Of a DNA stretch of 30,016 nt, positions 21,370 through 30,016 are shown piece after piece (the first letter of the stretch is position 1; every line of letters starts with the position of its first letter). The stretch covers positions 177,670 through 207,685 of the forward strand of contig BMAT01004588.1 in NCBI GenBank assembly GCA_019649035.1, written 5' to 3'. This DNA comes from Elysia marginata (Eukaryota; Mollusca; Gastropoda; Plakobranchidae). Position numbers and translations under genes: made by a program. Under the pieces are notes generated by a model that saw only the letters and a list, made by a program, of their open reading frames with translations, did no database searches and had not been told where the DNA came from.

Positions 21370-21655
21370 ATCAAAATGTGAAAGAGAAGCGAGAGGGAGA
21401 GGAGGAGAGGAAATGAGAGATAAGTAGAGCGAGAGGGGAAATGAGGAAAGAGAGAATGACAACGAACAACACGGGAAAGATAACGACGGAAAGAACGAGA
21501 GCGATAGAGAGAGAATGAGAGAGAGAGAGAGAGAGAGAAGAAGCGAAAGGAAATAGGAAAGAGAGCGGGAGAAATATATTGAGAGAGAGCCAGAGAGAAA
21601 CACAGAGAGGCAGAGAGAGAGGGACAAAGAGAAAATGAGAGAGAAAGACGCATAG
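21370..21655. repeat. GA-rich tract
   Basis: A long degenerate purine tract with a purer (GA)n core near 21515-21538. The frames through it are Ser/Leu or Arg/Glu-rich artefacts. Confidence 0.9.
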
Positions 21656-21961
21656 GGACCAATTTGTGCCTGTCGTAAATTTTGAAAGCTTGTCTAATCT
21701 CAAAGAGCAGTATCGACCTAAAGTTTAAAATAGTAAATTCTGCTTAGTCTAAGCGGAAAGACTGGAAATAAAATTTGAATTCAAGCCACTTAAATTATGA
21801 CAAAAGGCTTACAAAGTACGCTTGTCAATGTCATCTCAGAAAACTGTTCTAAAAATATCTTTTAAAAACAACAAAAAACGTTCTCAACAAAAACGGTTTA
21901 ATAGAGAGGAAGACGTCTCGACCATCTCTTTTCACACTCTTATGACTGACAATTTTGTCAA

Positions 21962-21962
<1 letters not shown>

Positions 21963-22007
<45 letters not shown>

Positions 22008-22105
22008 CTCTGTATCTCTGTCTCTCTCCTTCTTTCTCTCTCTCTCTCTGTATCTCTGTATCTCTGTCTCTCTCCTTCTTTCTCTCTCTCTTTCTCTCGC
22101 CCCCT
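21963..22105. repeat. (CT)n with an internal 44-bp duplication
   Basis: A pure (CT)n run is followed by two near-identical units beginning TGTATCTCTGTATCTCTGTC, at about 22004 and 22048. Confidence 0.9.
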
Positions 22106-22730
22106 TTTCCTCTCATCACTTTGGGTTTCTAATCTCACTTTCTCCTATTTTGTTCTCTGCTTGTTTTTACATTTTATACACCTATTTATCCACCCATCCA
22201 TTCATTTAACTTAAGCGATGTCAATTTAGTTATTTTGTCTATCTGTCTATGTGTCTATCGTAAACGTCGAACTCGAAAAACTGCTAAAACTTATTGCTTT
22301 TGGTAACACTAAACCGTAAAGTCTTGTTACTCTTCATGTAAAAATACTTTATTATTATAATGTTTTACATGTTATTCGAAGTTAGCTTCTATTCCTCTCT
22401 GTATTGGCTTAACATAGTTTTTCTCGGTCTGTCATTGTTTCTTATGATAATGAACAGCTGCTTTGTTTTTTCCTTTTTCTTGTTTATATAATTTGGGTTG
22501 GAGATACCATGATACGCATCAAAAACTAGTAAGAAAAGGTATATGGTATAGGTAAGTAGGGCCTGAGACGAGGAAGAGATGGAGAAGGTTTCTGGCCGAA
22601 GAAAAATATTTACAAAGAAAGTAGGAAAAATATTGAGATCAGTGCGAGAAAGATAAAGAAAAACATAAATACATTAAATGTATATATAAGGTGAAAGAGG
22701 AAGATGAAGATAGAAGAAAAAAAGAGATAT
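22106..22730. other. AT-rich sequence without recognised features
   Basis: No coding, RNA or repeat family signal seen. Confidence 0.45.
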
Positions 22731-22732
22731 AA

Positions 22733-22852
22733 GAGAGAGAGAGAGACAGAGACAGAGAGAGAGCGAGAGAGAAGAGGGAGAGAAGAGAGGGCAAAGAGAG
22801 AGTAGAGGGAGAGAAGAGAGAGAAGGAGAGAGAGAAAGAGAAAGAGAGTAAA
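22733..22852. repeat. GA-rich microsatellite
   Basis: A degenerate (GA)n tract with GACAGAGACA blocks. Confidence 0.9.
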
Positions 22853-22869
22853 GTCAATTTGAGCCCGTA

Positions 22870-24125
22870 ATTGATTAAAATAGAAAATACTGATCTTAGT
22901 GTTTTGCCGTTTGCCATTAAAAAACTTTCATATTAAAAACTCGCACATGTATTCATTTTTTTTTCCTTTGCAAGTCCGCATTATTTCCCTGTGCGTCTGT
23001 TCTTACAAATACAACTGGTTACCACCAAGTCACGGAGCCTTGATAGCTTTTCTATCACGGATGATGAAGTGTGGTGACAACGTAGTCCCATAACGTATGA
23101 TTGGCTGATAGAGCTTTTTCTTGATGATGGAGAGAAATGTCGATAATTCTTTAAAAAAAAACACCGGGCATCCAAGCTGATATCCGTATTTCTTGGGTTT
23201 TCACTCGAATAATTATCTTTCTTGAAAGAACATAGTAATTATATGTGTTTTTATCTTGAAATTATGCGCTATGTACTGGGAAGTAATGTTAGATGCTGTT
23301 GTATCTATTGTGGTGTTTCTAATGGAAAAAGGTAAAAAGAATGGGTTGTGGTATAGGAATTACTTTCAGTAACAAAATGTGAAGACAAAACATCCTTTCC
23401 TATAAAAATTTCCATCAATGAGGGACCTGGGACCGTCGCTGATCTTGATTTTTTGTTTATTTTAATCTTTTTGCGAGGATTGCTAGGTTTTTCTTTTTTG
23501 TTGTTTATTTAAAAACATGAACAGTTTAATTCTAATACGACCGCAAAAAAAAAATACCTTGAAGTAAGAAAACTCAAAACAATTTAACATTCCTCCTTAA
23601 AAAACACAACCTTTCAAACCAACGAAGCCAGCTGCAATCGACTTGACTGTCTCTAAAGCATTTCAAATGGTAGATAAACAAGGTTCTTAAAACACCACTC
23701 TTTTTAAAGGACGCCCAAAACCAAAAAAAAAATCTCTTAGCTCATTATACCTAAGAAGCTTAGTTGAGTATTTCCCGTGATACTATTTGTCAAAAGTAAA
23801 TATGCAACACTATGTTGTGTTTGATTTTGCTAATACGCTTAACAAAATCTAAAATATCTTCTGCATGTCTTGCAACAAGTCAAAATGAATTTTAACTCTG
23901 TACTACCCAAGCATATTTGTTTTTAGACTAAAAGTATAATGCACCGTTTAGTAAGGTAAACTGCAACCACGCAAAAGATTGCATTAATTTGTGTTTAAAA
24001 ATTTGATCAGTTATCAAATGCGTTAGTTCTACTAAAGATAATGTTCTAAATGTAACATATAGTCGTACTTTTCTGCGTATCTTATAAGATACGCTGGGCA
24101 ATATAGGGTTAAGTCGAAATTAGAA
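22870..24125. other. Sequence without a supported gene
   Basis: The stretch around 22960-23115 has a higher G+C content and a pyrimidine-rich TTTTCCTTTGCAAG, but several frames on both strands are equally open, so no exon is called. The rest is AT-rich without recognised features. Confidence 0.4.
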
Positions 24126-24128
24126 TGG

Positions 24129-24334
24129 ATTAAAATCTTGGTATCACAGAAAAGCATAGTCTTTAATGTCTTAAAAGCTTGATATCACAGAAAAGCTTAG
24201 TTTCTAATGTATTAAAATCTTGGTATCACAGAAAAGCTTAGTTTCTAATGTATTAAAATCTTGGTATCACAGAGAAAGCTTAGTTTCTAATGTATTAAAA
24301 TCTTGGTATCACAGAAAAGCTTAGGTTCTAAACT
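24129..24334 (+). repeat. Minisatellite, 41-bp unit, five copies
   Basis: Units read ATTAAAATCTTGGTATCACA then GAAAAGCTTAGTTTCTAATG, T. The first two copies are diverged and the last three nearly identical, so the array grew recently on one side. Confidence 0.95.
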
Positions 24335-24505
24335 TTCAAATACAAAAGTAACAACAGAACAGCTATATCGATAGTATGCTTCTGTGATGAAGATTTAGCC
24401 GTTTGAAAAAGGCAGTGTTAGGACTTGCGAAATTTCAGAAAGAGGAGAAATTTGCTTTTAAAGTTTGAACAATAATGAATGTCTAAAGGCCTGAGCAACT
24501 ATGCA

Positions 24506-24715
24506 AATATAAATTCAACGCATAAAATATGAAATTTCTATCCCGTGATGAGAGAATCACAATTTGGTTTCTGAAATAACTTACTGGTTTTGTCCTTTGA
24601 CAAAAATAAATATAAATATAAATTAAACGCATAAAATTTGAAATTTATATCCCGTGATGTGAAAATCACAATTTGGTTTCTGAAATAACTTACTGGTCTT
24701 GTCCTTTGAGAAAAA
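24506..24715 (+). repeat. Tandem duplication, 109-bp unit
   Basis: CCCGTGATG (24542 and 24651), AATCACAATTTGGTTTCTGA and AATAACTTACTGG recur at a 109-base spacing. The copies are about 90% alike by eye. Confidence 0.9.
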
Positions 24716-24719
24716 AGAA

Positions 24720-25262
24720 AAATCATTTAAACTCTATCTCATTTTTGTATTATTTTTGGTTTATATCATTAGGTCATAGAAAATTGGATATCACCATTGT
24801 GAACCATTCTTAATCTCTTTTGAAGGGTGAAGATAAATCATACTGAATTTAGACACTTACGTGCAGAAAACAACAAATAAAAAAAGAGAAGAATGAATGT
24901 TAAATTTTTTATTTGTAAAAAAATTTAACATTATCTTGAACCAGCTATTAAACATTTAATAACTAAATACATGTATGCGCAAAAAAAAAAGACAAAAAAT
25001 ATTGATGAGACACAAGGAAACAGGAAATAAAGTGTTTTTGTCTATTTAGAAACTAATTCGATTTCACATAACAAATGTGCGCTGGAGTTAGAGGAAAACA
25101 GGTTAAAATATCACATTTTAATCATAGAAAAAGTGAACAACCAACTGAAAGTCTTTCTCGATCTCAAAGATGAAATTTTTGTAGCAATGACGCAGGTAAT
25201 CTTTCGTTGATTTGTTGAATCAAGACATGGAATACAAATAAACAGGACTATTAAAATTGGAA
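24720..25262. other. AT-rich sequence without recognised features
   Basis: Contains only a small inverted repeat around 24901-24930 (TTAAATTTTTTATTTGT with AAAAAAATTTAACA). No gene signal seen. Confidence 0.45.
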
Positions 25263-25264
25263 AA

Positions 25265-25575
25265 GAGATAAAGAGAGTGAGCGATTGATAGAGAGACACA
25301 CAGTGAAAGAGAGAAAAAGGCACAACGAGGAAGAAAGGTAGAGCAAGTGAGAGAGCGAGAGAGAGAGGGAGAAAAAAAGATAGAGAGGGAGAAAAAAGAG
25401 AGAGAGGGAGGTAGAGAGAGAGTGAGAGAGGTAAAGCGAAAGAGAGCGAGAGAGACTAAGAGAGAGAGGGAGGTAGAGCGAACGAGAGAATCAGAGAGAG
25501 AGAATAAGGCACAAAGAGGAAGAGACGGAGAGCGAAAGAGAGAGAGAGAGTGAGAAAGGGAGACAGAAAGGGAGA
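25265..25575. repeat. GA-rich tract, about 310 bp
   Basis: A degenerate (GA)n with recurring GGAGGTAGAG and CACAACGAGGAAGA / CACAAAGAGGAAGA units, suggesting higher-order duplication within the tract. The Arg/Glu frame through it is an artefact. Confidence 0.9.
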
Positions 25576-26136
25576 GGTTTCCTAAGACTTAACAAGCATT
25601 GCAAATAGCATTGAATCAAAGCCAATACTTGCAATGTTTATCAGCATCAATGCGCTTTATAAGGAAAATATTCTACTGACGTTTTAGCGTGGAAAAGTGT
25701 ATAAATAATAATATAAATAAAGAGCCGAACAAAAAATGTTGAGATCCCTCACAAATACACACACACTTACAGACACACCTACAAACTCACAGGCATATTA
25801 ACATTTAATCAACAAACAAGCCAAGATTGACAAAAGACGACGATGGAATCGTTATATAACCGATAAGAAAGTATTATATTCAAAAAGCCATCACAAATTA
25901 ATATTATGAAACAAGTCGAGTTTTTATGTATCCGGCGAGAACATTTATAATTAATTAAAAGCTAAAACACATTCCACGTAACACCCAGGTTTAAAGAAAG
26001 TGACAGAAATTGAAGAGTGCTTTAAATGATAACTGTCAAGAACTCAGCTGATAGAAAAAAAGTCTTTACAGGAAACCAATTCTTTTCTACTGCACTGCCA
26101 TTGTATTTCTATATAAAAAGTATGAATTTTTTTTCA

Positions 26137-26342
26137 GTCTTAGACACTATTCATTTGTTTTATATTTAAGTTTAACAATGCTTTCTGCGTTCAATAATGT
26201 GAATGTTGTCATTTCTTTGCTGTGTTCTTCGATTAAGTTTTCCAGTCTTAGTGACTATTCCTTTGTCATATATTTAGTTCAACAATGCCTTCTGCTTTCA
26301 TTAATCTGAATGTTGTCGTTCCTTCATTGTCTTCTTCCCATT
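26137..26342 (+). repeat. Tandem duplication, unit about 106 bp
   Basis: CAGTCTTAGWSACTATTC (26137 and 26243), TTTAGTTCAACAATGC / TTAAGTTTAACAATGC, TTCTGC, TGAATGTTGTC and a TTCTTC motif recur in order. Confidence 0.85.
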
Positions 26343-26732
26343 GTGTGAGGTTTTGTTCAGTTTCTTTTCCTCTTTTTAACTGTGATTTTCTTCCCTGTGC
26401 TCTTTCCACGGGTTTCAACTGTGCCGTCTTTTGTTGTTGTTTTTTTTTTGACGTTCTAACGTAAAACAAATAAAACACCATGAAAAAAATAACTTGAAAC
26501 AAGAAAAAAAAATTCACCTACTGCTTTATGTTTTAACCCATTTCATATTTTATGCCGAAAAAACATAAGAAAAGAAAAGGATAAGACGAAAATAATGCAA
26601 AGTCCATAATTATCTATTGAAAGGAAGAACTCTTGCAGGAAAAAAAATATACACATACAATTTACTTCAATTTGACACCATAAAAATAAATAAAATATTC
26701 TGCTATTGACAAACTATTGATCAAATATTCTG

Positions 26733-26945
26733 GAGCAGCGTGGCATAATGGTTTGCGCGTTGGACTCGTGATCCTACAGGTTACAGGTTTGATTCCAAAC
26801 CGTGTGTAATTTCTTTGGGAAAGCAATTTGTCACATTTTCCTCAGTTCATCTAACTGTAAAATGGGTATCTGGCTAAAAGCAGTGTCTAACAGGCTGCCG
26901 TCCTTCAATGCTCTGAAAAAAGTGTTGAAATTGCTTTCGAATGTC
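26733..26945 (+). repeat. tRNA-derived SINE, family 1, copy in a stack of three
   Basis: Head GGAGCAGCGTGGCATAATGG with an A box, B box GGTTTGATTCC, body TTGGGAAAGCAATTTGTCAC, TTTTCCTCAGTTCATC and CTGTAAAATGGGTATCTGGC, then CAGGCTGCCG. It matches 1274-1543 in order. Its 3' end merges with the next copy. Confidence 0.8.
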
Positions 26946-27215
26946 TTTGCGTTTAGGGCTTTGCGAGTTGACTCTTGATCTGGTATTTTGGGGGTTCGAT
27001 TCCTATCCTGTAATTCGTCCACACTTTCCTCAGTTCACAACATGTAAAATAGGTACTTGCATGAAGGCAGTGCTTGAAATATGTTAGTTTAAGCAATTAA
27101 CAGGCAGCCGCACTGTAATGCTCTGAATTATTCGTTGAATTTGCTCCCGAATGTACTGTCCTACTGAAGTGCATAATTAAATAAAGTGTTGAGACTGCCT
27201 TCGGCGCTGGAAGAC
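26946..27215 (+). repeat. tRNA-derived SINE, family 1, second copy in the stack
   Basis: It starts within the head (CTTTGCGAGTTGACTCTTGA), B box GGGTTCGATTCC, CTTTCCTCAGTTCACAAC, TGTAAAATAGGTACTTGC and CAGGCAGCCGCACTGTAATG. The tail AATTAAATAAAGTGTTGAG fits the AATTTCC...GGGATTAATA-type end of family 1. Confidence 0.75.
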
Positions 27216-27224
27216 TTAGTTTTT

Positions 27225-27510
27225 AAAATGTCGTCTTTGTCTTATAGTAGAGGTTCGGATTTTAGAACGTGAGGACCATGGTTATTAATTGAGGAAAGCT
27301 ATTTACACATAGTTTTCGCCTCACTCAAGTGTACAATGAGTACCCGACTTTAGACCGTCAAAGATCTTGTCGTATTCTAAAGTGATGCTCTTTATCTGCT
27401 GCTCCTCTGTGAGTTTAGAATGTAGTTTGGTTGGTAACAGACTTTAAGAGGGAACCCATGTAAAGCGCTTAGATAATTAGTTTTGAGTAGATAAGACACT
27501 ATAGAAAAAA
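27225..27510 (+). repeat. tRNA-derived SINE, family 2, third in the stack
   Basis: Head GTCGTCTTTGTCTTATAGTA, body CCTCACTCAAGTGTACAATG, AGTACCCGACTTTAGACCG and AAAGATCTTGTCGTATTC, then TTGGTTGGTAACAG. The end is GAACCCATGTAAAGCGCTTA with GACACTATAGAAA, a recognisable short 3' tail. It matches 716-930 and 8430-8757. Confidence 0.85.
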
Positions 27511-27514
27511 ACCC

Positions 27515-28030
27515 TTTTATCTTGTAAAAGAGCTTATAAAGGCTAGGAAAAGATTTCAAACATTCAGAAAGCCCCTACCCACTTATTCGAAATGTAGTGG
27601 TCCTTCGTCCTAATCAACGCAGCACTTTTAAACAGTTTGATGACTTGCGCAATGCACAAATAAAATGAATTTCCTCATGGCGTGTTATTTGAAGCTTACT
27701 TTACTAAAGTGTAGTTTTTAACAATGAGGATGTGTCAGTTCTTTCTTTTTTCCGGTCTTAGTTTAATCGTTTTAAATACTTTCTTGATGTGCCTAGTCTA
27801 TAATTTTTATACCACTCTAGAAACTGAAGCTGATTGCTTCTGTATTTGTTATCGTAAAAGCAATAACACAGCTAAAGTCTTAAGTTTTAAGTTTTTAATA
27901 TAATATTTGACTAGAAAATATACATTTTCTTCATAAACTTTATGCAAAATACAAAATTCTATTATCTTGAAATGTCTTTTTGTATGAATTTGTGAATCAA
28001 GAAGATTTGATTGATTTATAAGGAGTTTAA
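27515..28030. other. Sequence without a supported gene
   Basis: No exon, repeat family or RNA recognised between the SINE stack and the candidate exon at 28038. If the candidate minus-strand gene is real, this is intron. Confidence 0.4.
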
Positions 28031-28037
28031 AACTTAC

Positions 28038-28138
28038 AATTTGCCTGTAGCTCAGAATGGGACTGGGCGATTTTAGCTAGGTGTTCGAGGATTGTAGTCA
28101 TATTCATTTCCTTGTCTCGTTTCTTTGTTTCAATATTC
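28038..28138 (-). CDS. Candidate second exon of the same unrecognised gene
   Basis: This 101-nt segment lies between an acceptor ATTCTAG and a perfect donor GTAAGT. In phase it encodes 33 residues: NIETKKRDKEMNMTTILEHL followed by AKIAQSHSELQAN. The stretch is polar, charged and probably helical. It ends one base into the next codon. A start within it (MNMTT...) is an alternative reading. No following exon could be placed with confidence between 21100 and 28000. It does not look like a tetraspanin N-terminus, and its donor phase does not fit tetraspanin exon A directly. Confidence 0.42.
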
Positions 28139-28990
28139 CTAGAATACAATGATAACGATGAAAGCTTCTCCTATCTTTTTTTTCTTTTTTTTTTGTGCAG
28201 TCACTTCTTTACTGACAGATTCTGTGCCTTTCTCAGTTACCATAATCTTTTTTTGTTTCGTACCACATCGGATATAAGTGAACTATTTCAAAATTATAAC
28301 AAATAAAAAAAAAGAAACAAAGCGCAAAAACTTTACCTACATCACAACGAGTAAGACAACATCGCTATTTCCATCCTTTGAATATCATGAATTTATAAAC
28401 AGAAATTCAAAATAGAAGTTGGCAGGTTTCCAACATACACAAAGAAACGTTTTATTTTTAAACTTTTCATAGACGAACAATCGGCTCCCGCAAGTCAAAA
28501 GGAAAGACAAACAAACGAAGCTCAACAGAACAAAACAGCTAAACTAGTTTTCTTTCAACAGAAACAACTCGGCTAATCACATTACAAAAAACGTGGATTA
28601 AAATTGATTTCAGGTGTAATATTGTCAATTGAAATAAGACGAGATTCAAGCATTTGGAAAGAAACAAAAAGAGCCGAAGGGAAACATTGAGCAGAAAAGG
28701 GTAGGCTGAAAAAAAAACACAAAATACATACGCACACAAGGAAAGCAAATTGAAATAGAAACCGAATAAAAAAGCATTGAGAAAGAAACGAAAAGTCTGT
28801 AACATTTAAGACTCAACCGAAACAATAAGAAACAGGTATTGATGCTATGCACGTTACGAAAATGGACAATTGCGTTTGGCTAACAAAATGACGGATTTTC
28901 TAAAACTCGTTTGTGTAATGAATTAATGTGAACATAATTGCCGAGAGCAGAGCCACATTGATCCATAGAACAAATCAGTTATACTCTTAC

Positions 28991-29028
28991 TTCCGGGAGC
29001 GTTCGCTATTTTTATAGACAAACGCCAT
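28991..29028 (-). CDS. Candidate first coding exon of an unrecognised gene
   Basis: On the minus strand an ATG (29026-29028) followed by G opens a frame reading MAFVYKNSERSR plus AA, then a consensus donor GTAAGA at 28985-28990. Unspliced, the frame stops one codon later, so splicing is implied if it is real. The two leftover bases join the first base (G) of the segment at 28038-28138 to give Lys, so the phases match. I do not recognise the protein. The -3 base is T, a weak start context. It could still be a chance reading. Confidence 0.4.
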
Positions 29029-29206
29029 GCATGGATTTTTAAAATGTGCACAGCCTCAATAATTATATCGCTGTCACAGACCTAAGGAATTACAAATTGC
29101 AGAACTGATAATGGCTGCAGATGTTTGCAAGAAAGAAAACAAAGAAATAAATTGTTATACTTTGCAAGCGAGAACCTTATGATGCATATTGGTTTTGTGA
29201 GAAAAC

Positions 29207-29207
<1 letters not shown>

Positions 29208-29250
<43 letters not shown>

Positions 29251-29268
29251 TGGGAGAGCGTGAGAGAG
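29208..29268. repeat. (GA)n microsatellite flanking a SINE
   Basis: A pure GA run of about 38 bases followed by degenerate GA, directly abutting the family 3 SINE copy 2. Confidence 0.95.
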
Positions 29269-29275
29269 ATGAAGA

Positions 29276-29412
29276 AAGACGATCACAAACTTAGATCTAG
29301 CAATTAGACAAGACGAAAGACTGAACAAGACAATACTAGACATATCATGAACATAGTAGGTTTCGAACCCGCACCCTTCGGGGGCACCCACCGCCTTGCC
29401 AGACAGAGCTCT
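29276..29412 (-). repeat. tRNA-derived SINE, family 3, copy 2
   Basis: Minus strand: head CTCTGTCTGGCAAGGCGG, GTGCGGGTTCGAAACC (B box), TACTATGTTCATG, then GATCTAAGTTTGTGATCGTC. It matches 7492-7665. A GA tract lies on both sides (29208-29268 and 29412-29446), again as in copy 1. Confidence 0.75.
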
Positions 29413-29696
29413 GAGAAAGAGAGAGATAGAGAGAGAGAGGGAGGAAGGTGGGCGTCAAAAAGAGAAACCGAGAAACTGTGCTTATGATGAAACATTTCAT
29501 GGCTGTCAGGCGAGTCATAGCATTGTCTGAAATGAAACCGAAGGCTATTTTGTCACTTTGCATGTCCCTAGGGAGGGAAATGGGTAAACAAACAAGAAAA
29601 GAGTGACGGGTAGACAGCTAAACATCTAAACAACTCCTGAGATACATAAGCAGAAACGTTAACAACACGAACTGAAATAGAAACATGAAGCAACGT

Positions 29697-30010
29697 TTTC
29701 TCTCTCTCTCCCTCTCTCTCTCGCTCTCTTTTTCTACCTCTTTTTCTCTCTAACTGTCTGTCTCTGTCTCTTTCTCTCTGACTGTCTGTCTCTGTCTCTT
29801 TCTCTCTGACTGTATGTCTCTGTCTCTTTCTCTCTGACTGCCTGTTTCTGTCTCTTTCTCTCTGTTTTCCTCACGTAGGCAGATAAACAGAAACCAAAGG
29901 AACATCAACTAAAAAAGAAATTTTCTCTCTCAATCGCTTTTTTTCTTTCTCTGTCTCTCTCTCTCTCTGTCTCTTTCTCTCTCCCTCTCTCTTGCTCTTT
30001 TTCTCTCGTA
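29697..30010. repeat. CT-rich tract with a 28-bp tandem array
   Basis: 29753-29864 holds four near-perfect copies of a 28-base unit (ACTGTCTGTCTCTGTCTC, TTTCTCTCTG). It is bordered by simple CT tracts, with unique sequence at about 29870-29920. It reaches almost to the right edge of the window. Confidence 0.9.
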
Positions 30011-30016
30011 ATCACA

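Noticed and set aside
21348-22214. Ser/Leu and Arg/Glu frames over 90 codons
   Set aside because: They read GA and CT tracts, not genes.
22960-23100. Possible exon after TTTTCCTTTGCAAG (plus) or before GTAAGA (minus)
   Set aside because: Three readings on two strands are equally plausible and none joins a neighbour in phase.
26266-26517. 83-codon minus-strand frame with a hydrophobic start and a charged end
   Set aside because: The hydrophobic part is a T-rich run and the end lies in a 106-bp tandem duplication. No splice partner was found.
1-30016. Retrovirus, LTR, Polinton or other capsid-bearing fossil
   Set aside because: No terminal long repeats, no polymerase, integrase or capsid-like reading was seen on either strand.

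Overview
The window is AT-rich, intron-bearing animal DNA. It is full of (CT)n/(GA)n and trinucleotide microsatellites, minisatellites and tRNA-derived SINEs. Two SINE families carry a block reading CTGTAAAATGGGTAYC or AATGAGTACCCG downstream of a tRNA-like head. Such SINEs are common in lophotrochozoans, so a mollusc, probably a gastropod, is my best guess, but the source is not proven. I saw no prokaryotic gene, CRISPR array, retroviral or LTR element, or true tRNA/rRNA gene.

The one gene I can establish is a tetraspanin on the minus strand. It runs from 21046 down to a stop at 12314-12316 in seven exons. All six introns are GT-AG, every phase agrees, and the joined reading gives 258 residues. 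It has TM2, TM3 and TM4, an intracellular CCG-turn, a large extracellular loop with CCG, ESCC, KC and GC cysteines, and a short tail KRIKDDFYYE. The first coding exon (N-terminus and most of TM1) was not found and must lie above 21046, perhaps outside the window. No computer search was run; the assignment rests on these motifs and on the exon boundaries.

Upstream of it on the same strand (28038-29028) are two short exon-like segments. The first starts MAFVYKNSERSR; the second encodes a charged, helical stretch. They join in phase across a GTAAGA...CTAG intron and may be the 5' end of a second, unrecognised gene. A third exon-like segment lies on the plus strand at 9625-9752. All three are tentative.

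Layout. 1-450: trinucleotide satellite. 450-9000: SINEs, a duplicated block with a retroposed insert, and CT/GA tracts. 9000-12300: mostly AT-rich sequence without recognisable genes, plus the orphan plus-strand exon. 12300-21050: the tetraspanin, whose introns carry a Harbinger-like MITE (14486-14693), a possible TIR-bounded element (13036-14026), the ATC-satellite repeat pair and copies of an unclassified CG-rich repeat. 21050-30016: satellites, 41-, 69-, 106-, 109- and 28-bp tandem arrays (the 69-bp array is in a tetraspanin intron), a stack of three SINEs (26733-27510), the candidate second gene, and a SINE embedded in GA tracts at the far end.
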